From the NCBI GenBank assembly GCA_018340805.1, contig JACMZG010001913.1, positions 21,337,313-21,401,312 of the forward strand: a stretch of DNA of 64,000 nucleotides, given 5' to 3'. How positions within the stretch are numbered: the first letter of the stretch is position 1; the number at the start of each line of letters is the position of its first letter. The DNA comes from Microvelia longipes (lineage: Eukaryota > Arthropoda > Insecta > Hemiptera > Veliidae). The position numbers were made by a program, and so were the translations under genes. This document shows positions 22,401 to 33,794 of the stretch, piece after piece. The notes under the pieces are model-generated. The model was not told the DNA's origin, made no database searches, and saw nothing but the letters and a program-made list of their open reading frames with translations.

Positions 22401-22529
22401 TTAATTTAAGCTCTCCAGTGGGAGAATTTAAAATATGGACTTCCTAGGTGACTAAGTATGTGTATGAACTCATGAGAAGGGAGCTGGTTGGTGCTTTTAC
22501 AAAAGGGGAACCTCTCTAATAAAGACTTT

Positions 22530-22535
<6 letters not shown>

Positions 22536-22598
<63 letters not shown>
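22536..22598. repeat. (TA)n microsatellite
   Basis: Pure TA tract. It creates a spurious minus-strand frame with a YIYIYI run. Confidence 0.95.
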
Positions 22599-22599
<1 letters not shown>

Positions 22600-23204
22600 C
22601 TTTTTTAGTCCCGTTCGTCAAGACATTTAGTTACATAAAATATAATGAGTAGTTTAAATGAGTGAGAGATAGTATAGAGAGGGGATAGTTTATATTTTGA
22701 TTGGCTATAACTCAAAAATAAAGTGATGTTGGTAAAAATATGTATCTGAGTCATGTCGTCCAGCCTTGGATTGAATCGCAAGACTTGTAGATTATTTACT
22801 CTACTCTATGCTCCTGTTAATTCTATGACCAAATGGTCATATATAAATGGGTCATATATCTTTCGACGTATAGGAAACCACCCTAGGGCTACCAGACTAT
22901 AAAGTTATATTTATTTGAACATAAACAATAAACTTTTATTTGAGTAAAATCAGCTATCCGGAAAAAACAAATATTTTGGCCTAAAATGTAAAATTTTGAA
23001 GCCCCCGACTCCCCTTACCTTCCACCACTTGTGTGAAAATTCAAGTGTAGTATTTATAAATGAATGAATACGGACAATTAAAATACTCCACAAAATATTA
23101 TTCTATTATTAAAGAGTAATTTTTGAAATAATTTTCCCTCCATGAAAATTGTTTTCGGAATTTTTAATTTTTTAACCATTTCCACCAAATTGTTTAAAAT
23201 ATTT

Positions 23205-23700
23205 GTCCGCGCTCCTCTAACAGAGTTAAACTTAAAATTTAATTGGCTTCCAAAATGATTAATGTAGGGAAGAAATATAAATTTTAGTGATACCAGACAT
23301 GCTTACCACTGGGGGCAAACATGTCTGGTATTAATTTTAATCTCCCTTTTATATGTATGTATATAAATATGTCATACAAATAAAATAAATTCGAAGCACG
23401 ATTATAATTTTATTACATTTCTGTCCAAAACACCATAATATTTTTAATTCTTATTATACCCTATTTATTGGAACTATTTTTATGACTATACATCTATAAA
23501 TGGGAGATGAAATATATTAACAGAAAATAATGATTATTTCGCTCCCTCTCGGTGTAATTTATACCTTTTATCATCCTACACTACATGCTCATTAACATCA
23601 ATGAATTTCGCAAATTTTCATTCTGAGAAAAATAAGGAAAAAATAATTGCATTATTGAATTTTGAAGTTGATAACCACATTTTGTTGTATTTAATTGAAT
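23205..23700. repeat. Interspersed repeat family A, copy 2
   Basis: It aligns with 1-869 over most of its length (TTTAATTGGCTTCCAAAATG, GCTCCCTCTCGGTGTAATTT, TAATTGCATTATTGAATTTT). It contains a copy-specific hairpin at 23290-23331: ATACCAGACATG, an 18-nt loop, then CATGTCTGGTAT. Confidence 0.65.
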
Positions 23701-23855
23701 GCACAAGATATAATATTATTGGTCAGTAGCTAATTTTATTTAAATTTTACTTATTATATTTACATAACATTTGCATGCATTCCATAACCATATTTACATA
23801 CTGTTTGTAATCTATATTAGAAGAAGCGTTACTGATAATAGCATGACTGGCTTCC

Positions 23856-24165
23856 TCATAGAAATATATATACTAGAGGAGGCATAGCCTATATCAATAC
23901 ATTGAGAGGCCTGAAACATCTTTTTAAGGCTCTCAATGGCTTTGTATAACCTCATTGAAATTTTCTTCATTAATGAGTTAAGGTTATAGTAAATCAATTT
24001 ATTTCGGCTTCCCTCACATTGGTTGTTTTTATTTGTTTGTTTAACGTTCTACTATATAAGCAATTTGAAATTTTGTACTGATTATTTGATTATATTTATA
24101 AGCGAAAGTGGTCAGGTTACTTTTTCAAACGTTTTACTGTTTCAAAATTTAACCTATAGGGCCAA
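23856..24165. mobile_element. Truncated relative of the 12070-12380 MITE
   Basis: The left end CATAGAAATATATATACTAG is preserved, followed by GGCATAGCCTAT, AATACATTGAGAGGCCTG, AAACATCTTTTTAAGGCTCT and CCTCATTGAAA. The right terminal repeat is missing; similarity ends near ACTTTTTCAAACGTTTTACTG. Confidence 0.65.
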
Positions 24166-24639
24166 TCAAGTGATAATATCTTGATGGGTTTCCTGGTGAT
24201 CTAAACTAATGCTGCCACCCTAACAACATTCAATTTTCTAATTACAAAGTTGGTAATACTTCCGAATATTAAGTTGGAATATTAAGTTATATTATCCTCA
24301 ATTAGGTACTATATTCTAATATAAATATTGGTTCTTTATAAGTTTTTAAGCATTTCAAATTGTATTTCTAACGTTTTTATTCTCGTCAACAAAGTATAGA
24401 TTCTACTGCCTTATTCTTAAAATTTGTGCTTTGTATGACTAAATCGATTATACTTAGCTGGATTTTAATGTTTTTTGTTTGTCTTTCAGGCACTTAGTTC
24501 TTTTATAGATATTCATGACAAGTAGATAAATTAATGTTTTCTTCTTAGGTTGGTGTTGGTACCCTTCTTTAGACTACCTGTAAACAGGTGTTATCAGTTG
24601 AATTTTTATTGTTCTTTCTTTCGACAAAAAAAAAACACC

Positions 24640-24790
24640 TTCCCTCTCTCCTCCAAGCATATAAGCTCACTTTTCCATTGCCCCTGACGGCCCTGAGTTG
24701 GCCATGAGGTAGGCTTTGTAGTTTATATGCTGTATTTATAAGAAAACAAAAATTGTATGTAAATAAAGCTTTTCTACTCCATTCTATATT
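24640..24790 (+). mobile_element. Probable retroelement 3' end
   Basis: A GC-richer block (GCCCCTGACGGCCCTGAGTT, GGCCATGAGGTAGGC) is followed by an AT-rich trailer with AATTGTATGTAAATAAAGC and a short CATTCTATATTCTATA repeat. This is the composition of a LINE 3'UTR with polyadenylation signal and simple tail. No coding sequence is attached. Confidence 0.45.
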
Positions 24791-25072
24791 CTATACTTCT
24801 CTATTGGGAATCCAATAAAAGATTAAGTTTGACCAATCACTTTTAAGTATCCAGTTGTCTGTACTGTAATTATAAAGATACTCTACTTCTATCTATGTGG
24901 AATCAGGAAGCAGGCTTTATTGTTTGTACATACCAATAAAACCATCTTGCTTCAAAAAAATCTAGTGATTCAGACATCTAGATTTTCTAGTTTATCAGAT
25001 CATTTCCTTCGATCTTAAATTATTTATTTTCTCAATCACGATTTAATTTGTATTTTTTCTTTTCTGTTGCAG

Positions 25073-25135
25073 TAATATTTTTATTGGTGGCACTTGTCGT
25101 CTATCCTGTTTGGTTTGCAGCCGAACTCAACAATG
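25073..25135 (+). CDS. TMEM47-like claudin-family protein, penultimate coding exon
   Basis: A 63-nt exon bounded by a pyrimidine-rich acceptor (TTTTTTCTTTTCTGTTGCAG) and a GTAAAT donor. It begins with the last two bases of a split codon, encodes IFLLVALVVYPVWFAAELNN, and ends with the first base of a Gly codon. The product is the end of the third membrane helix plus the start of the second extracellular loop of a four-TM protein. In vertebrate TMEM47 the same place has a hydrophobic run ending LYP followed by a short loop. These proteins sit at cell junctions in the plasma membrane. Phase joins exactly to 50633. Upstream exons were not found. The orthology call is by recognition, not by alignment. 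Confidence 0.82.
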
Positions 25136-25289
25136 GTAAATATAAATTTTAAATATTAATTTCCTTTATTAATAACTAATTCCTAATAAAGAACCTAAAC
25201 TGTTTAGCACAACTATATTGGCAGCCAAAAAAGATTTACCTTTTAGGTATAATACGAAAAGGTCAAAGTAGTGACTTAAAATTAATTAT

Positions 25290-25306
25290 TTAATAATAAA
25301 TATATA

Positions 25307-25351
<45 letters not shown>

Positions 25352-25423
25352 TATATATATATATAATATATATATATATATTATATATAATATATATATA
25401 TAATATATTATATATATATATAT

Positions 25424-25483
<60 letters not shown>

Positions 25484-25510
25484 TTATATCTGTGTGTGTG
25501 TGTGTGTATT
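25290..25510. repeat. (TA)n/(TG)n compound microsatellite
   Basis: About 190 nt of imperfect TA repeats followed by a short (TG)n run at 25492-25508. Confidence 0.95.
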
Positions 25511-26254
25511 TCTATGACACTTAAAACTTTTCTTTACAAAATATCGTACAAAAATCTACATTATAAATATCCCTAACCCTATTGTTTATAAAATATGTAT
25601 GACGTCATTAGCTTCACACCACTGACACCAAAAATTCACTAAATCTGGAAGAGGTGTTACATGGAGGTAAAATTTAATTTAAACGCCGAGGCGAAGCCTC
25701 CTTTTTTCTCTTTAGAAACTAGATAAGAAAGCTTAGTTTCATATTAAGCTCTTTGTTTAGTTTTACTAGGAGTTATTGTTAAATAAGATTAACACACTGA
25801 TGGCTAGCCATGCCCTAAACCAGGCATTTTATCTAATAGTATTGTATATAATCTTCTTTGTATCTTATTAACGTTACCTGAAATACCTGCTACATGCTGT
25901 AGTAAGCCTTGTTTGAAATTAATTAATATCATATTAGTTTGTAATGCGAGATTACTGCTAATCCAAACAGAAGGGGGAGGGGGATTAGACTCTAAATGTA
26001 GTTGGTATCGTTTTACCGTAATTACTTTTTGTCATATAGTTATCACTTCCTTCTCATGTGACTATAATCAATAATATTAAGCTATAACTGCTTTACTAAA
26101 CAATGTATTTTATGCCAAAGGTTAAGTAGTTTATACTTTATTTAAAAAAAATCTTTTATGGCATAAGTATAAAAAATTACACTATGTGAACCAGAGCCTT
26201 ATTGATTTTGGTTAATTTTTGCCTTTAAATTATATAATGTAAATAAAACGTTAA

Positions 26255-26330
26255 AAAATTATCGTGCTTACCTGGATTTGAACCCAGGTACCCTAGCGTT
26301 AAGTAGTTTGAGTGATCGTATCGACACCAT
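26255..26330 (-). repeat. tRNA-like T-arm/B-box fragment
   Basis: On the minus strand, ACCTGGGTTCAAATCCAGGT forms a 6-bp stem and carries a perfect pol III B-box (GGTTCAAATCC). The 5' tRNA part (acceptor, D-arm) cannot be folded, so this is not a tRNA gene. It is most likely the head of a decayed SINE or a tRNA pseudogene. Confidence 0.5.
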
Positions 26331-26690
26331 TTTCATCTTGACTCATAGACCCAAAAAATATCAAAAATGACTCCTTTAAAATTTGTTGTCTACTGGCAGT
26401 ATTTTAGGTTTTCCGGTAATTAACCGCCGTTTCTTTGGTCAATTCGGATATTTTGGTTACTTAAAATATTTTTATCAGCTCCGGGCCGGTTTTATTCGAA
26501 TTAGCGCCCCCAAAAACATTATAAATGACACCCTACTCGAAATTTAATTTTCATCGACCGTAATTTAGGTTTCCGGTATTATATAATGTTTTTTCGACTT
26601 TTTGGTCACTTACAGTGATCGAATTGATTCCGGACCGGATTTATTCGATTCAGCGCCTTTTTCCTAATGAAAAATTTTAATCCTGAATTT
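26320..26690 (-). repeat. Interspersed repeat family E, inverted, two to three units
   Basis: Units about 150-180 bp apart contain CTCCGGGCCGGTTTTATTCG and GATTCCGGACCGGATTTATTC, each followed by AGCGCC. They are the reverse complement of the 11700-11840 and 14020-14480 copies. Non-coding. Confidence 0.55.
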
Positions 26691-26837
26691 TTCCGATTTT
26701 CTGTAAATTTTGCTGACTCAGCAAACCGGGTTTTATGGCGTCACAACAACCTGGTTTCAATTGGGTTCGTGTCTTTCCTTAAGGTTGATTTTTGTAGCAA
26801 ATTTGATTATAAAATATTTGTACGTTATCATAGATTG

Positions 26838-26965
26838 TTATCCTAATATAAAATTAAAGAGGTTGTATTTACCGCAAGTTAAACAAGTTATTGAAGAATC
26901 AGGTATCGTCGATACTTGCTGTCGGTCAACTGCTATTATCGACGGAAGCTTAATCTTCAATTATC
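26838..26965. repeat. Small hairpin-bearing element shared with 58385-58505
   Basis: TTAAAGAGGTTGTATTTACC then GCAAGTT matches 58398-58425 almost exactly. In both places it is followed by a hairpin with (A)TTGAAGAAT-type arms and ends in ATCCT(A/T)ATAA. On the + strand both copies would encode KLKRLYLPQV followed by IEES. The 93-residue frame at 26710-26991 spans it. No function recognised. Confidence 0.5.
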
Positions 26966-26984
26966 CTAATAATATCTTTTGTAT

Positions 26985-27290
26985 CATTTGATACTACCGA
27001 ATCATATATATCTTTTGTATCAGATATGGCGGTAAGAGAGCACCGCTCATCTCTGGTAAATACTTCACATTATACGAGTATTCTTCGGAATTAATTGAAG
27101 GTCAGAGTGAGTTGAGGCTCTGTCGGCGCTCTGATGAGTTAGACGTAACGAAACAGAGTAGGACATGACATTATGTCGAGCCATCAATGATGACGAATGT
27201 CGAATGATTGAATAGTTCGCAGATGTAGCATTGCAATTTTTGATACATTTCCTAGGTGTCTCTCGCACAATTATATTGTGTCAAATATCT
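26985..27290 (-). repeat. Interspersed repeat family B, inverted copy
   Basis: It matches 3170-3475 in reverse complement (GGTAAGAGAGCACCGCTC, GGCGCTCTGATGAGTTAGAC, CATTTCCTAGGTGTCTCTCG). It starts with a short direct copy of ATCATTTGATACTACCGA on the left, suggesting family members have a terminal repeat. Confidence 0.65.
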
Positions 27291-27492
27291 TGTGTATTTT
27301 CAAATTTATTATGGTTAGGGGAGCACTCATATAAATGTACTTGGCCTGTCTAAAAGTATAATTATATTATTACTGTTATAATACTTTTCTTAGACAGAGG
27401 GCGTTTAAAAAAAGCTGCTGGGTATTATATTTTTTTTAATTATCAAATTATTTGGTTTGTTAATAACTTAGTTTTAATTACTAGCTAAAGCC

Positions 27493-27499
27493 AAAAAAA
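27493..27499 (-). terminator. Pol III terminator of tRNA-Ala
   Basis: Run of seven T on the minus strand, 6 nt past the discriminator base of the tRNA-Ala gene. This is the expected form of an RNA polymerase III stop signal and supports a functional gene. Confidence 0.85.
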
Positions 27500-27505
27500 T
27501 TGATT

Positions 27506-27578
27506 TGGAGGCGCCGGGCATCGATCCCGGTACCTCTCGCATGCTAAGCGAGCGCTCTACCATCTGAGCTACGCCCCC
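27506..27578 (-). tRNA. tRNA-Ala (anticodon AGC)
   Basis: A 73-nt cloverleaf. The 7-bp acceptor stem pairs GGGGGCG with CGCCTCC (one G-U), with discriminator A. The anticodon loop TTAGCAT has anticodon AGC at 27543-27545 on a 5-bp CTCGC/GCGAG stem. The T-arm is CCGGG-ATCGATG-CCCGG. Internal promoters are present: A-box TAGCTCAGATGG and B-box GGGATCGATGCCC. No intron. It reads alanine GCU and, by wobble, GCC codons. It lies in the intron of the TMEM47-like gene on the opposite strand. Structure and terminator suggest it is functional. Confidence 0.96.
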
Positions 27579-27939
27579 TGTTGTTTATTATGGATATAAA
27601 ATTTTATACTTAAACTAAAAGGTTAAATAATCCGGTTTGTGGGTCCTCCAATAAAGTGAAAGGTTGATTTGTGAGTAGTGAAAGGAAGGAAGGACAGTGT
27701 TTAGACAAAACCCGCATAGCATATAGATTCTGGCTTTAATCGATCCTGTGTTTAATAGGTCAGTCTAGTAATCCCTGAGGAGGTATTCATATTATCATAC
27801 CTGTCTGCGTATGCAATAGAGTAATAAAGAATATATTTATAACAGAAGCATACAAAAATCTATTATATTATTATTTGTTATATCTATTATTTTATAAACG
27901 ATGCTTACCATTCTGCAAATTTAAACCCTTGTTTCCAAG

Positions 27940-28200
27940 ATTTGAAAACATTTTTACCTTTCCTCACCTGTTACCGTACTTATGAGGAAAAATATTGTGT
28001 TCACCTTAAAAATTCGAAACCAATGTTCCATCATAATTATCCTTTTCATGCATAACCAGTATATTCTGAGGTCGAGCGCTGCAAGACCGAAGTGATACAA
28101 CCATAATCATTAATCATGGATAATCATGACATTCTGAGGACGAGCGTAGCGAGCCTGAAGTTGTGTAGAGTATCGAGGTACCCTGTGCCCAATTTTTTTA
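27940..28200 (-). repeat. Family D then family C, inverted
   Basis: 27955-28050 has CTTTTACCTTTCCTCACC-type and GAGGAAAAATATTGTG words of family D. 28075-28200 has ATTCTGAGG(A/T)CGAGCG, GCGAGCCTGAAG and CGAGGTACCCTGTGCCC, the inverse of GGGTACGGGGTACCTCG. The order is mirror-image to 39288-39840. Confidence 0.55.
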
Positions 28201-28383
28201 ATCACCTAACCAAAATTAGAAAAAAAAATGCTTAAATACTCGTATTTGCAAAAAAAATCAGATTAAATTTAAAATTCTGTGGCTTCGTTAAAGATTTATT
28301 TGTTGATATTTTCCAATACCAAAGTTGTATAAGTCATATTTGATGTCCTGTCCATAACTTATTTTTGAGTTATTTTTTATGGG

Positions 28384-28465
28384 TTTCGGCAAGAAAGAGG
28401 CTTTCGGCCTCTTGACCGCTTCTTAGTGTCTAGACGCTGGGGGGCGCTTTGCGTCCACATGATTG
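28384..28465. other. GC-rich hairpin patch
   Basis: AAGAGGC-TTTCG-GCCTCTT can form a 7-bp stem, followed by GACCGCTTCTTAG and GCTGGGGGGCGCTTTGCG. A related patch at 38355-38395 has GGACCGCTTCCTGCC with a 10-bp stem. The origin is unknown; possibly remnants of a structured SINE. Confidence 0.4.
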
Positions 28466-28502
28466 TTGTCCTATTATTAGTTTGTCATATTACTTGTTTA
28501 TA

Positions 28503-29329
28503 CAGGGTGGAACATTTCACTTAAACCAACATTAAACCATTAAAATCATGGTGAACACATGGTCCTAGACTAACGAAAATGGTCTCTACCCCCTAGTAAG
28601 TCGACCACCCTGAGTTCAAATTCACCAAAAAAATTTTGGTAATTATTACCCAAATGTGGTAATTTAATTACCACTTTTCGTTTTTTATTGGTAACTGTAC
28701 TATATAGACTAATTTAGAAACTACATTATATCCTGAGAAATTTGATTCCAATATCACAAAATTCCGGTAATCTTTCAACGAGCTATCGATCGACATACAA
28801 GACATAAATTATTACCGGCATTTTTGGAACAATGATGTAATTTAATTACCAAATTTGGGTAATAATTAACAATTTTTTTTGGTGAATTTGAACTCAGGGT
28901 GGTCGACTTACTAGGGGTAGAGACCATTTTCGTTAGTCTAGGACCATGCTTTAACCATTTTTTTAGGTTGGCACATTTTGTTTCCAAAAATGCCGGTAAT
29001 AATTTATGTCTTGTATGTCGATCGATAGCTGGTTGAAAAATAACTGGAATGTTGTGATATTGGTATCAAATTTCTCAAAATATAATGTAGTTTCTAAATT
29101 AGTCTATATCATGGTATAGTACAATTTGACTTTTTAAAGTTACCAATAAAAAACGAAAAGTGGTAATTAAATTACCACATTTGGGTAATAATTACCAACA
29201 TTTTTTGGTGAATTTGAACTCAGGGTGGTCGACTTACTAGGAGTAGAGACCATTTTCGTTAGTCTAGGACCATGTGTTCACCATGATTTTAATGGTTTAA
29301 TGTTGGTTTAAGTGAAATGTTCCACCCTG
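28503..29329. mobile_element. 827-bp element with ~330-bp TIRs flanked by TA (mariner-type MITE)
   Basis: It starts CAGGGTGGAACATTTCAC and ends GTGAAATGTTCCACCCTG, with TA immediately outside both ends (28501-28502 and 29330-29331), the target duplication of Tc1/mariner elements. The arms (about 28503-28830 and 28980-29329) are reverse complements over nearly their whole length, including CTAGTAAGTCGACCACCCTG and TATCGATCGACATACAAGAC. The middle (about 28835-28975) is an additional, more diverged copy of the outer arm segment. No transposase is encoded; mobility would depend on an enzyme elsewhere. Short frames inside are palindrome shadows. Confidence 0.88.
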
Positions 29330-29339
29330 TATAATTGAC

Positions 29340-29845
29340 CAACGATAAGAGTGAAGAATTAAGTTTAATGGACTGTGATAAATCTTAAGTAGGAAAAGTA
29401 ATAATAAAGACAGCAGTTCGAGTTTGCTTGTTATTAGATTCACTGAGGATGCCAAGCATCGCTTTTGCGAAAGCTCTGATAAATTTATCTAACAAAACTC
29501 GGACTGCTGTCTTCATTATTTCTTTTCCTAATTAAGATATAAGTGAATTTTCAAATGTATTAGTCAAAAAACGTAATTTGTTAACATTATATTATATATG
29601 TCAATTAATAAAACGAGAATGAATGCTGATAAAAATTTTTAAACTACATACTTGTTTTAAGTGTACATATTAGCACATGTGTATAAAATTTCAGCGCGAT
29701 CATGAAAATTCGAAATAGTTTTATGATATTTTGATTGTTGGTTGTCATTTTCGTGGGTTAATGACATCAGACATATTTCATAAACAATAGGGTTCGGGAC
29801 ATTAACGAGGTCGATTTTCGTACTATGTTTTATTCGATCCGTGAT
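29340..29845. other. Gene-free stretch with a short inverted repeat
   Basis: GACAGCAGTTCGAGTTTG (29410) and AAACTCGGACTGCTGTC (29497) are imperfect inverse copies about 90 nt apart, flanked by AGGAAAAGTAATAATAAAG / ATTATTTCTTTTCCTAAT. This is a degraded small TIR element, about 29387-29535. The rest holds nothing recognised. Confidence 0.5.
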
Positions 29846-29847
29846 AG

Positions 29848-30075
29848 CGTTCAAAAGTTATGGTGTCCCATAGAAACGTCTAGGAACAATTCGAAAGTTA
29901 TGGTGTCCTATAGAAACGTCTAGGAACAATTCGAATGTTATGGTGTCCCATACAAACGTCTAGGAACAATTCGAAAGTTATGGTGTCCCATAGAAACGTC
30001 TAGGAACAATTCGAAAGTTATCCCATAGAAACGTCTAGGTTATCGTGTCCCATAGAAACGTCTAGGAACAATTCG
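29848..30075. repeat. 40-bp minisatellite, about 5.5 copies
   Basis: The unit, containing TTATGGTGTCCCATAGAAAC and GTCTAGGAACAATTCG, is repeated with few differences. The last two units are shortened by deletions. Non-coding. Confidence 0.92.
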
Positions 30076-30089
30076 CTAAAAGGATGAAG

Positions 30090-31300
30090 AAATTTATTTG
30101 CAGATCCCCGTATAAAAGGGTAAAAGTTAAAGATTGTTCATCTAACGTAAGTTTATCTCAATTTTATGTCCATGCTTGAGATCTCTCAATCATGGACATT
30201 TTATGAAATTGAGCGCCTTTTAGTCTTTTGCCCATGATAGGTCTAAAAGGTTGTTCTTCTTTTAACGTCTTTTTTCTATAACAATAACTTTTCTAATTAG
30301 GAAAAATGATTTGTGGAAATTCAAGTAATATAACTCATTATTAGTAGAGACTGTTTTATTTCAATAATGACTTTTCTGTTACACTATCTTAAAAATAAAA
30401 AGGTTTAAAACTGCAACGGTCTCTTTTCGTTTTGAATATTCATAAATAAAAATTGACTTACAATTATAACTATTCGTATTTGATCAATATTGGAATAATT
30501 AAAGAATGAAAAAAAGTAATTCATTCATTCCTAGAAAAAGTTTAAAAAATATGCTTTTGCTGTGTTAATAAAGATTAACTCTGCTTTGTATGTCTATGTA
30601 TGACATTTAATTAATCCCTCTTTCATCATAAATAATTAAAAATTGTCCCTTGATTTTTTACCTTTTCTTCCTTCACTATATGATTTTTAGTCGTATTATT
30701 TTTATTTCTTCAAAGTTCGTTTATTACTGTCATATTTAAAGAAGAAATAGAGGTAAAAAGCTGGAACAAAATAAAGATGCGAGGGTTAAAGAAGAATTGT
30801 AAAAAAAATTGAAAAGTTGCTATTATTTAACTTTATCAATTTATAGCCTCGGGAGTGTTTTATTGAATATTCATCAGGCTGTAAAGTCTTTTTAAGTTTG
30901 CTGTAACAGTCCACTTTATTTTATCGATAAGTCCTTAGCTGACTTTTTAATGGAGTATTCAAATAATGGATTGAATAAAACATTTTATTGCTTTTTTTTG
31001 TTACCACTTTAATTAAAATAGGGTTTCTTAATATTTTGTTTAAAAAATATAATTATTAAGGAGACACGATGGGTTTAACATTTTATTATTATTTTAAATT
31101 AATGGAAATATTTTTATATCACGCGTTATTTTTAAAGGCATCAGCACCGACATTAAATGTATTTGTAGAGAACCTATATATTAGAAGTATGTTTTTAAAC
31201 TTTTTCGATGATTGTTTTGCATAAAAACTGATAAGAAAAAAAATATTTTATTGTATTAGTATCTTTATTGAGATACTTTGTTTAAAAACACTTCTGTCAT
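30090..31300. other. AT-rich stretch, nothing recognised
   Basis: Apart from a short inverted repeat near 30166-30205 (CTCAATTTTATGTCCATG / CATGGACATTTTATGAAATTGAG), no gene, RNA or known element could be supported. Confidence 0.4.
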
Positions 31301-31329
31301 TATCTTTATTGTGTTTGGTATTGCGTATT

Positions 31330-31395
<66 letters not shown>

Positions 31396-31500
31396 CATAT
31401 ATAGCACATATGAAGCTTCGCAAAACCTATTTTTTCTCGTCATCAGGGACTGAAGTCGCTCAGGTCGTCGCTCCCGGGTCCGACTCACGCCATGACGCCT
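31330..31500 (-). mobile_element. Retroelement tail with CTGATGA motif, ending in (TA)n
   Basis: Read on the minus strand from 31500: CGTCATGGCGTGAGTCGGAC, CCGGGAGCGACGACCTGAG, then CTGATGA at 31446-31440, CGAGAAAAAATAGGTTTTGC, GAAGCTTCATATGTGC and a (TA)n tract (31330-31405). The order of GC-rich block, CTGATGA, short arm and simple tail resembles the Penelope tails in this window, but GAAA is replaced by GAAG. Assignment is tentative. Confidence 0.45.
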
Positions 31501-32420
31501 GTCCCATTTTTTCCAAAGGAAATTCGCTATATGAAATAAATAATATATTGCAATGGAATTTGCAATATTTATTCTATCTTGGTTAAGCTATCAAAAAGAA
31601 AATTGAAAGTTATAAACCATCAAAGTTTGAAAATTCCAAAGTCAATATTTTCAAAATAGCGTTCAAAATCAAAATGAAACTTTGGTGGAATTTAATTTTG
31701 ATATGTGTCACGCTATTTGACAATATGTCGTACGTCCAAAAATAATAGTAAGATCAAAAGTTTTTGGCAGTCAAAGTTTGACAATTTAAAAGTTGATATT
31801 TCCAAAATATCGCTATAAAAGCGTATTAAATAACCTCACCACAATGGTGAGGTCTCATTCTATTCCAATAACTTCAAAATATCATAAAAAAACTTAAAAT
31901 AAAAAAATTGGGATTTTTTATTTCTTTAAAAGTTAGATAAACTCTGTAGAATGAACCCATAAAATTTAATCAGTTCTTCCTACCATAGGACGGCTTGACT
32001 TCGTTGAATTGTGAAGTTTCATTGATATTGGATTAGCCGTTTTTGAGCTGTAGCGTCTTCACAAGAAATGTGCACAAGCATACACTTATACATACGTACA
32101 GACACCAAAAGGTTTTGGATCTGCAGATGCTGAAACGTAGACATTTGATGAAAACATTGTGTGTTACATTTTTGCTAACGCAATGCTTCTTCTCATTTTA
32201 GGACATAATAATAGGACATACCTAAGCCACCAAGACTATAAACGCGGAAACCTATAAAAGTTAATGAATATCAGATTATATAACATTCAGATTGCATAAA
32301 AGATTCAGTTATGTTTTTATAATTTATTAGGCAAGTTTACTTTACTTGTTTATTATAGCATGCTACCTTATTTTTCTCCAATATATGTATCTCTAATAAA
32401 TGTAAATAGTTAAAAATTGG
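31500..32420. other. Gene-free stretch with a CTGAAACGTAG interspersed repeat
   Basis: 31980-32180 carries a dispersed repeat (GACGGCTTGACTTCGTTG, GATCTGCAGATGCTGAAACG, TTTGATGAAAAC) also seen near 6585-6720. Elsewhere only AT-rich sequence. Confidence 0.4.
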
Positions 32421-32424
32421 TAGT

Positions 32425-32665
32425 ATCATATATGATATATGTTTTACTAGTCAAGCATGATAGAAGTAAGAGAACACCGCTCACTTCTGGTAAATATTTC
32501 ACTTTATATTCTTCGGAATTTTAAGGGCAGATTCAGTTCAGGTTGTCTCGGCGCTCTGATGAGATAGACGTAACGAAACAGATTGGGACATGACATTATG
32601 TTGAGCCATCAATAATGACGAATGTCAAATGATGGAACAGTACCTGGGTGTAGCGCAGTAATTTT
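32425..32665 (-). repeat. Interspersed repeat family B, inverted copy
   Basis: It shares GAGAACACCGCTCA, TCTTCGGAATT, TCGGCGCTCTGATGAGATAG, ACGTAACGAAACAGA and GACATGACATTATG with 26985-27290. More diverged at both ends. Confidence 0.6.
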
Positions 32666-32679
32666 CTCGTTTAATTTCC

Positions 32680-33790
32680 TCCTTACATTTTTTCCAGGGG
32701 GAAAAATCTAGCCTCGTCTGAAAAAGTAGTTTTCGGCCGAAGTTCATTAAAGGTTTGTGAAATATCACCCCCTCTGAGATTGGTCCCCCCTCCCGTTACA
32801 AGTTTTGATTGGCTAAGAGTTGCTTTACAGTATCTAAATGTTTTGACCTGTTCTTTATATAAAATGAACCCTTTTTCAATAAAAAAAAATATGTGTAATG
32901 GGCAAGTGATTCCAATTACCGCTAACTGACTAGTAGGAATAATTATTTTTAATAAAATACCATTTTAAATAATTCTTCTACATAATTATTTTAAAATTTG
33001 TAATTTAATCCATATTAATAAAATCTTAATTTTGTAATTGATTATCAATACTTTTATAATTTTACTTATTTTTAATTAATGTTTGACATATGTAGGTTTT
33101 AATTTAATCTAACTTAACTTTTGAACTGTAAATAATACTTTTCATTTAATATTTTTATTTAATAATTTGAAAAAAAAAGTTAAAATTAACGCTTGAGAAA
33201 TTTATGAGTGTCACAATTAAAAAATTTAATAACGTACGTTAGTGCTAGGCAAAAATGTTGACTTTGAAGAGTAATTTATGATGTTTTCTTATAGAAAATG
33301 ATGTTGAATTGCGTTTTCCTAATTATATTAGTAGGATGTCTGCAGGGTCTCGAGCTTTTCTTTTGTCTCAGATTTTCCCTTTGAAATCTGCTTCTTGTCA
33401 TTAGTTAAGAGCTACACTTTACATCTTAACCATTTTATGAGTTACTCTACTTTCGAATCATTTTCAGTGAATTTTCTTCTCGAAAAGTCGTTTGTGAAGT
33501 TAAGTATGTCGAGAGATAAAACAGTGTTAATGATTCATTTGCATTATTATTAATTTATTTATTTTTGTCGAGTCATTGATGACGACTTAAGCTGTCTAGT
33601 CAGGTCAAATATCTTATTATCTTAATATGAGATTTAGAGTTCTATACTTGATATGAACTCAAGTATAGAATTACATGTTCAAGTATAGTTATTAGTATAG
33701 TAGAAGTATAGTTATTACATGACTTCTCATTCGTGACAACATCCCTTCATACAAAGTTGTGAAAGTTTTTCTGGAGACATGCTTCAATCC
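32680..33790. other. AT-rich stretch, nothing recognised
   Basis: No coding exon or RNA could be supported. Short direct repeats of AAGTATAG(A/T)ATTA occur around 33660-33720. Confidence 0.4.
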
Positions 33791-33794
33791 TCTA

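Noticed and set aside
22406..22621. Minus-strand frame with YIYIYI run (also 31306-31488 and 44336-44524)
   Set aside because: Produced by (TA)n microsatellites, with no protein-like content.
26255..26330. tRNA gene
   Set aside because: Only the T-arm and B-box fold; acceptor, D-arm and anticodon arm cannot be formed.
28775..28987. 70-residue minus-strand frame
   Set aside because: Lies within the inverted-repeat transposable element; no domain.
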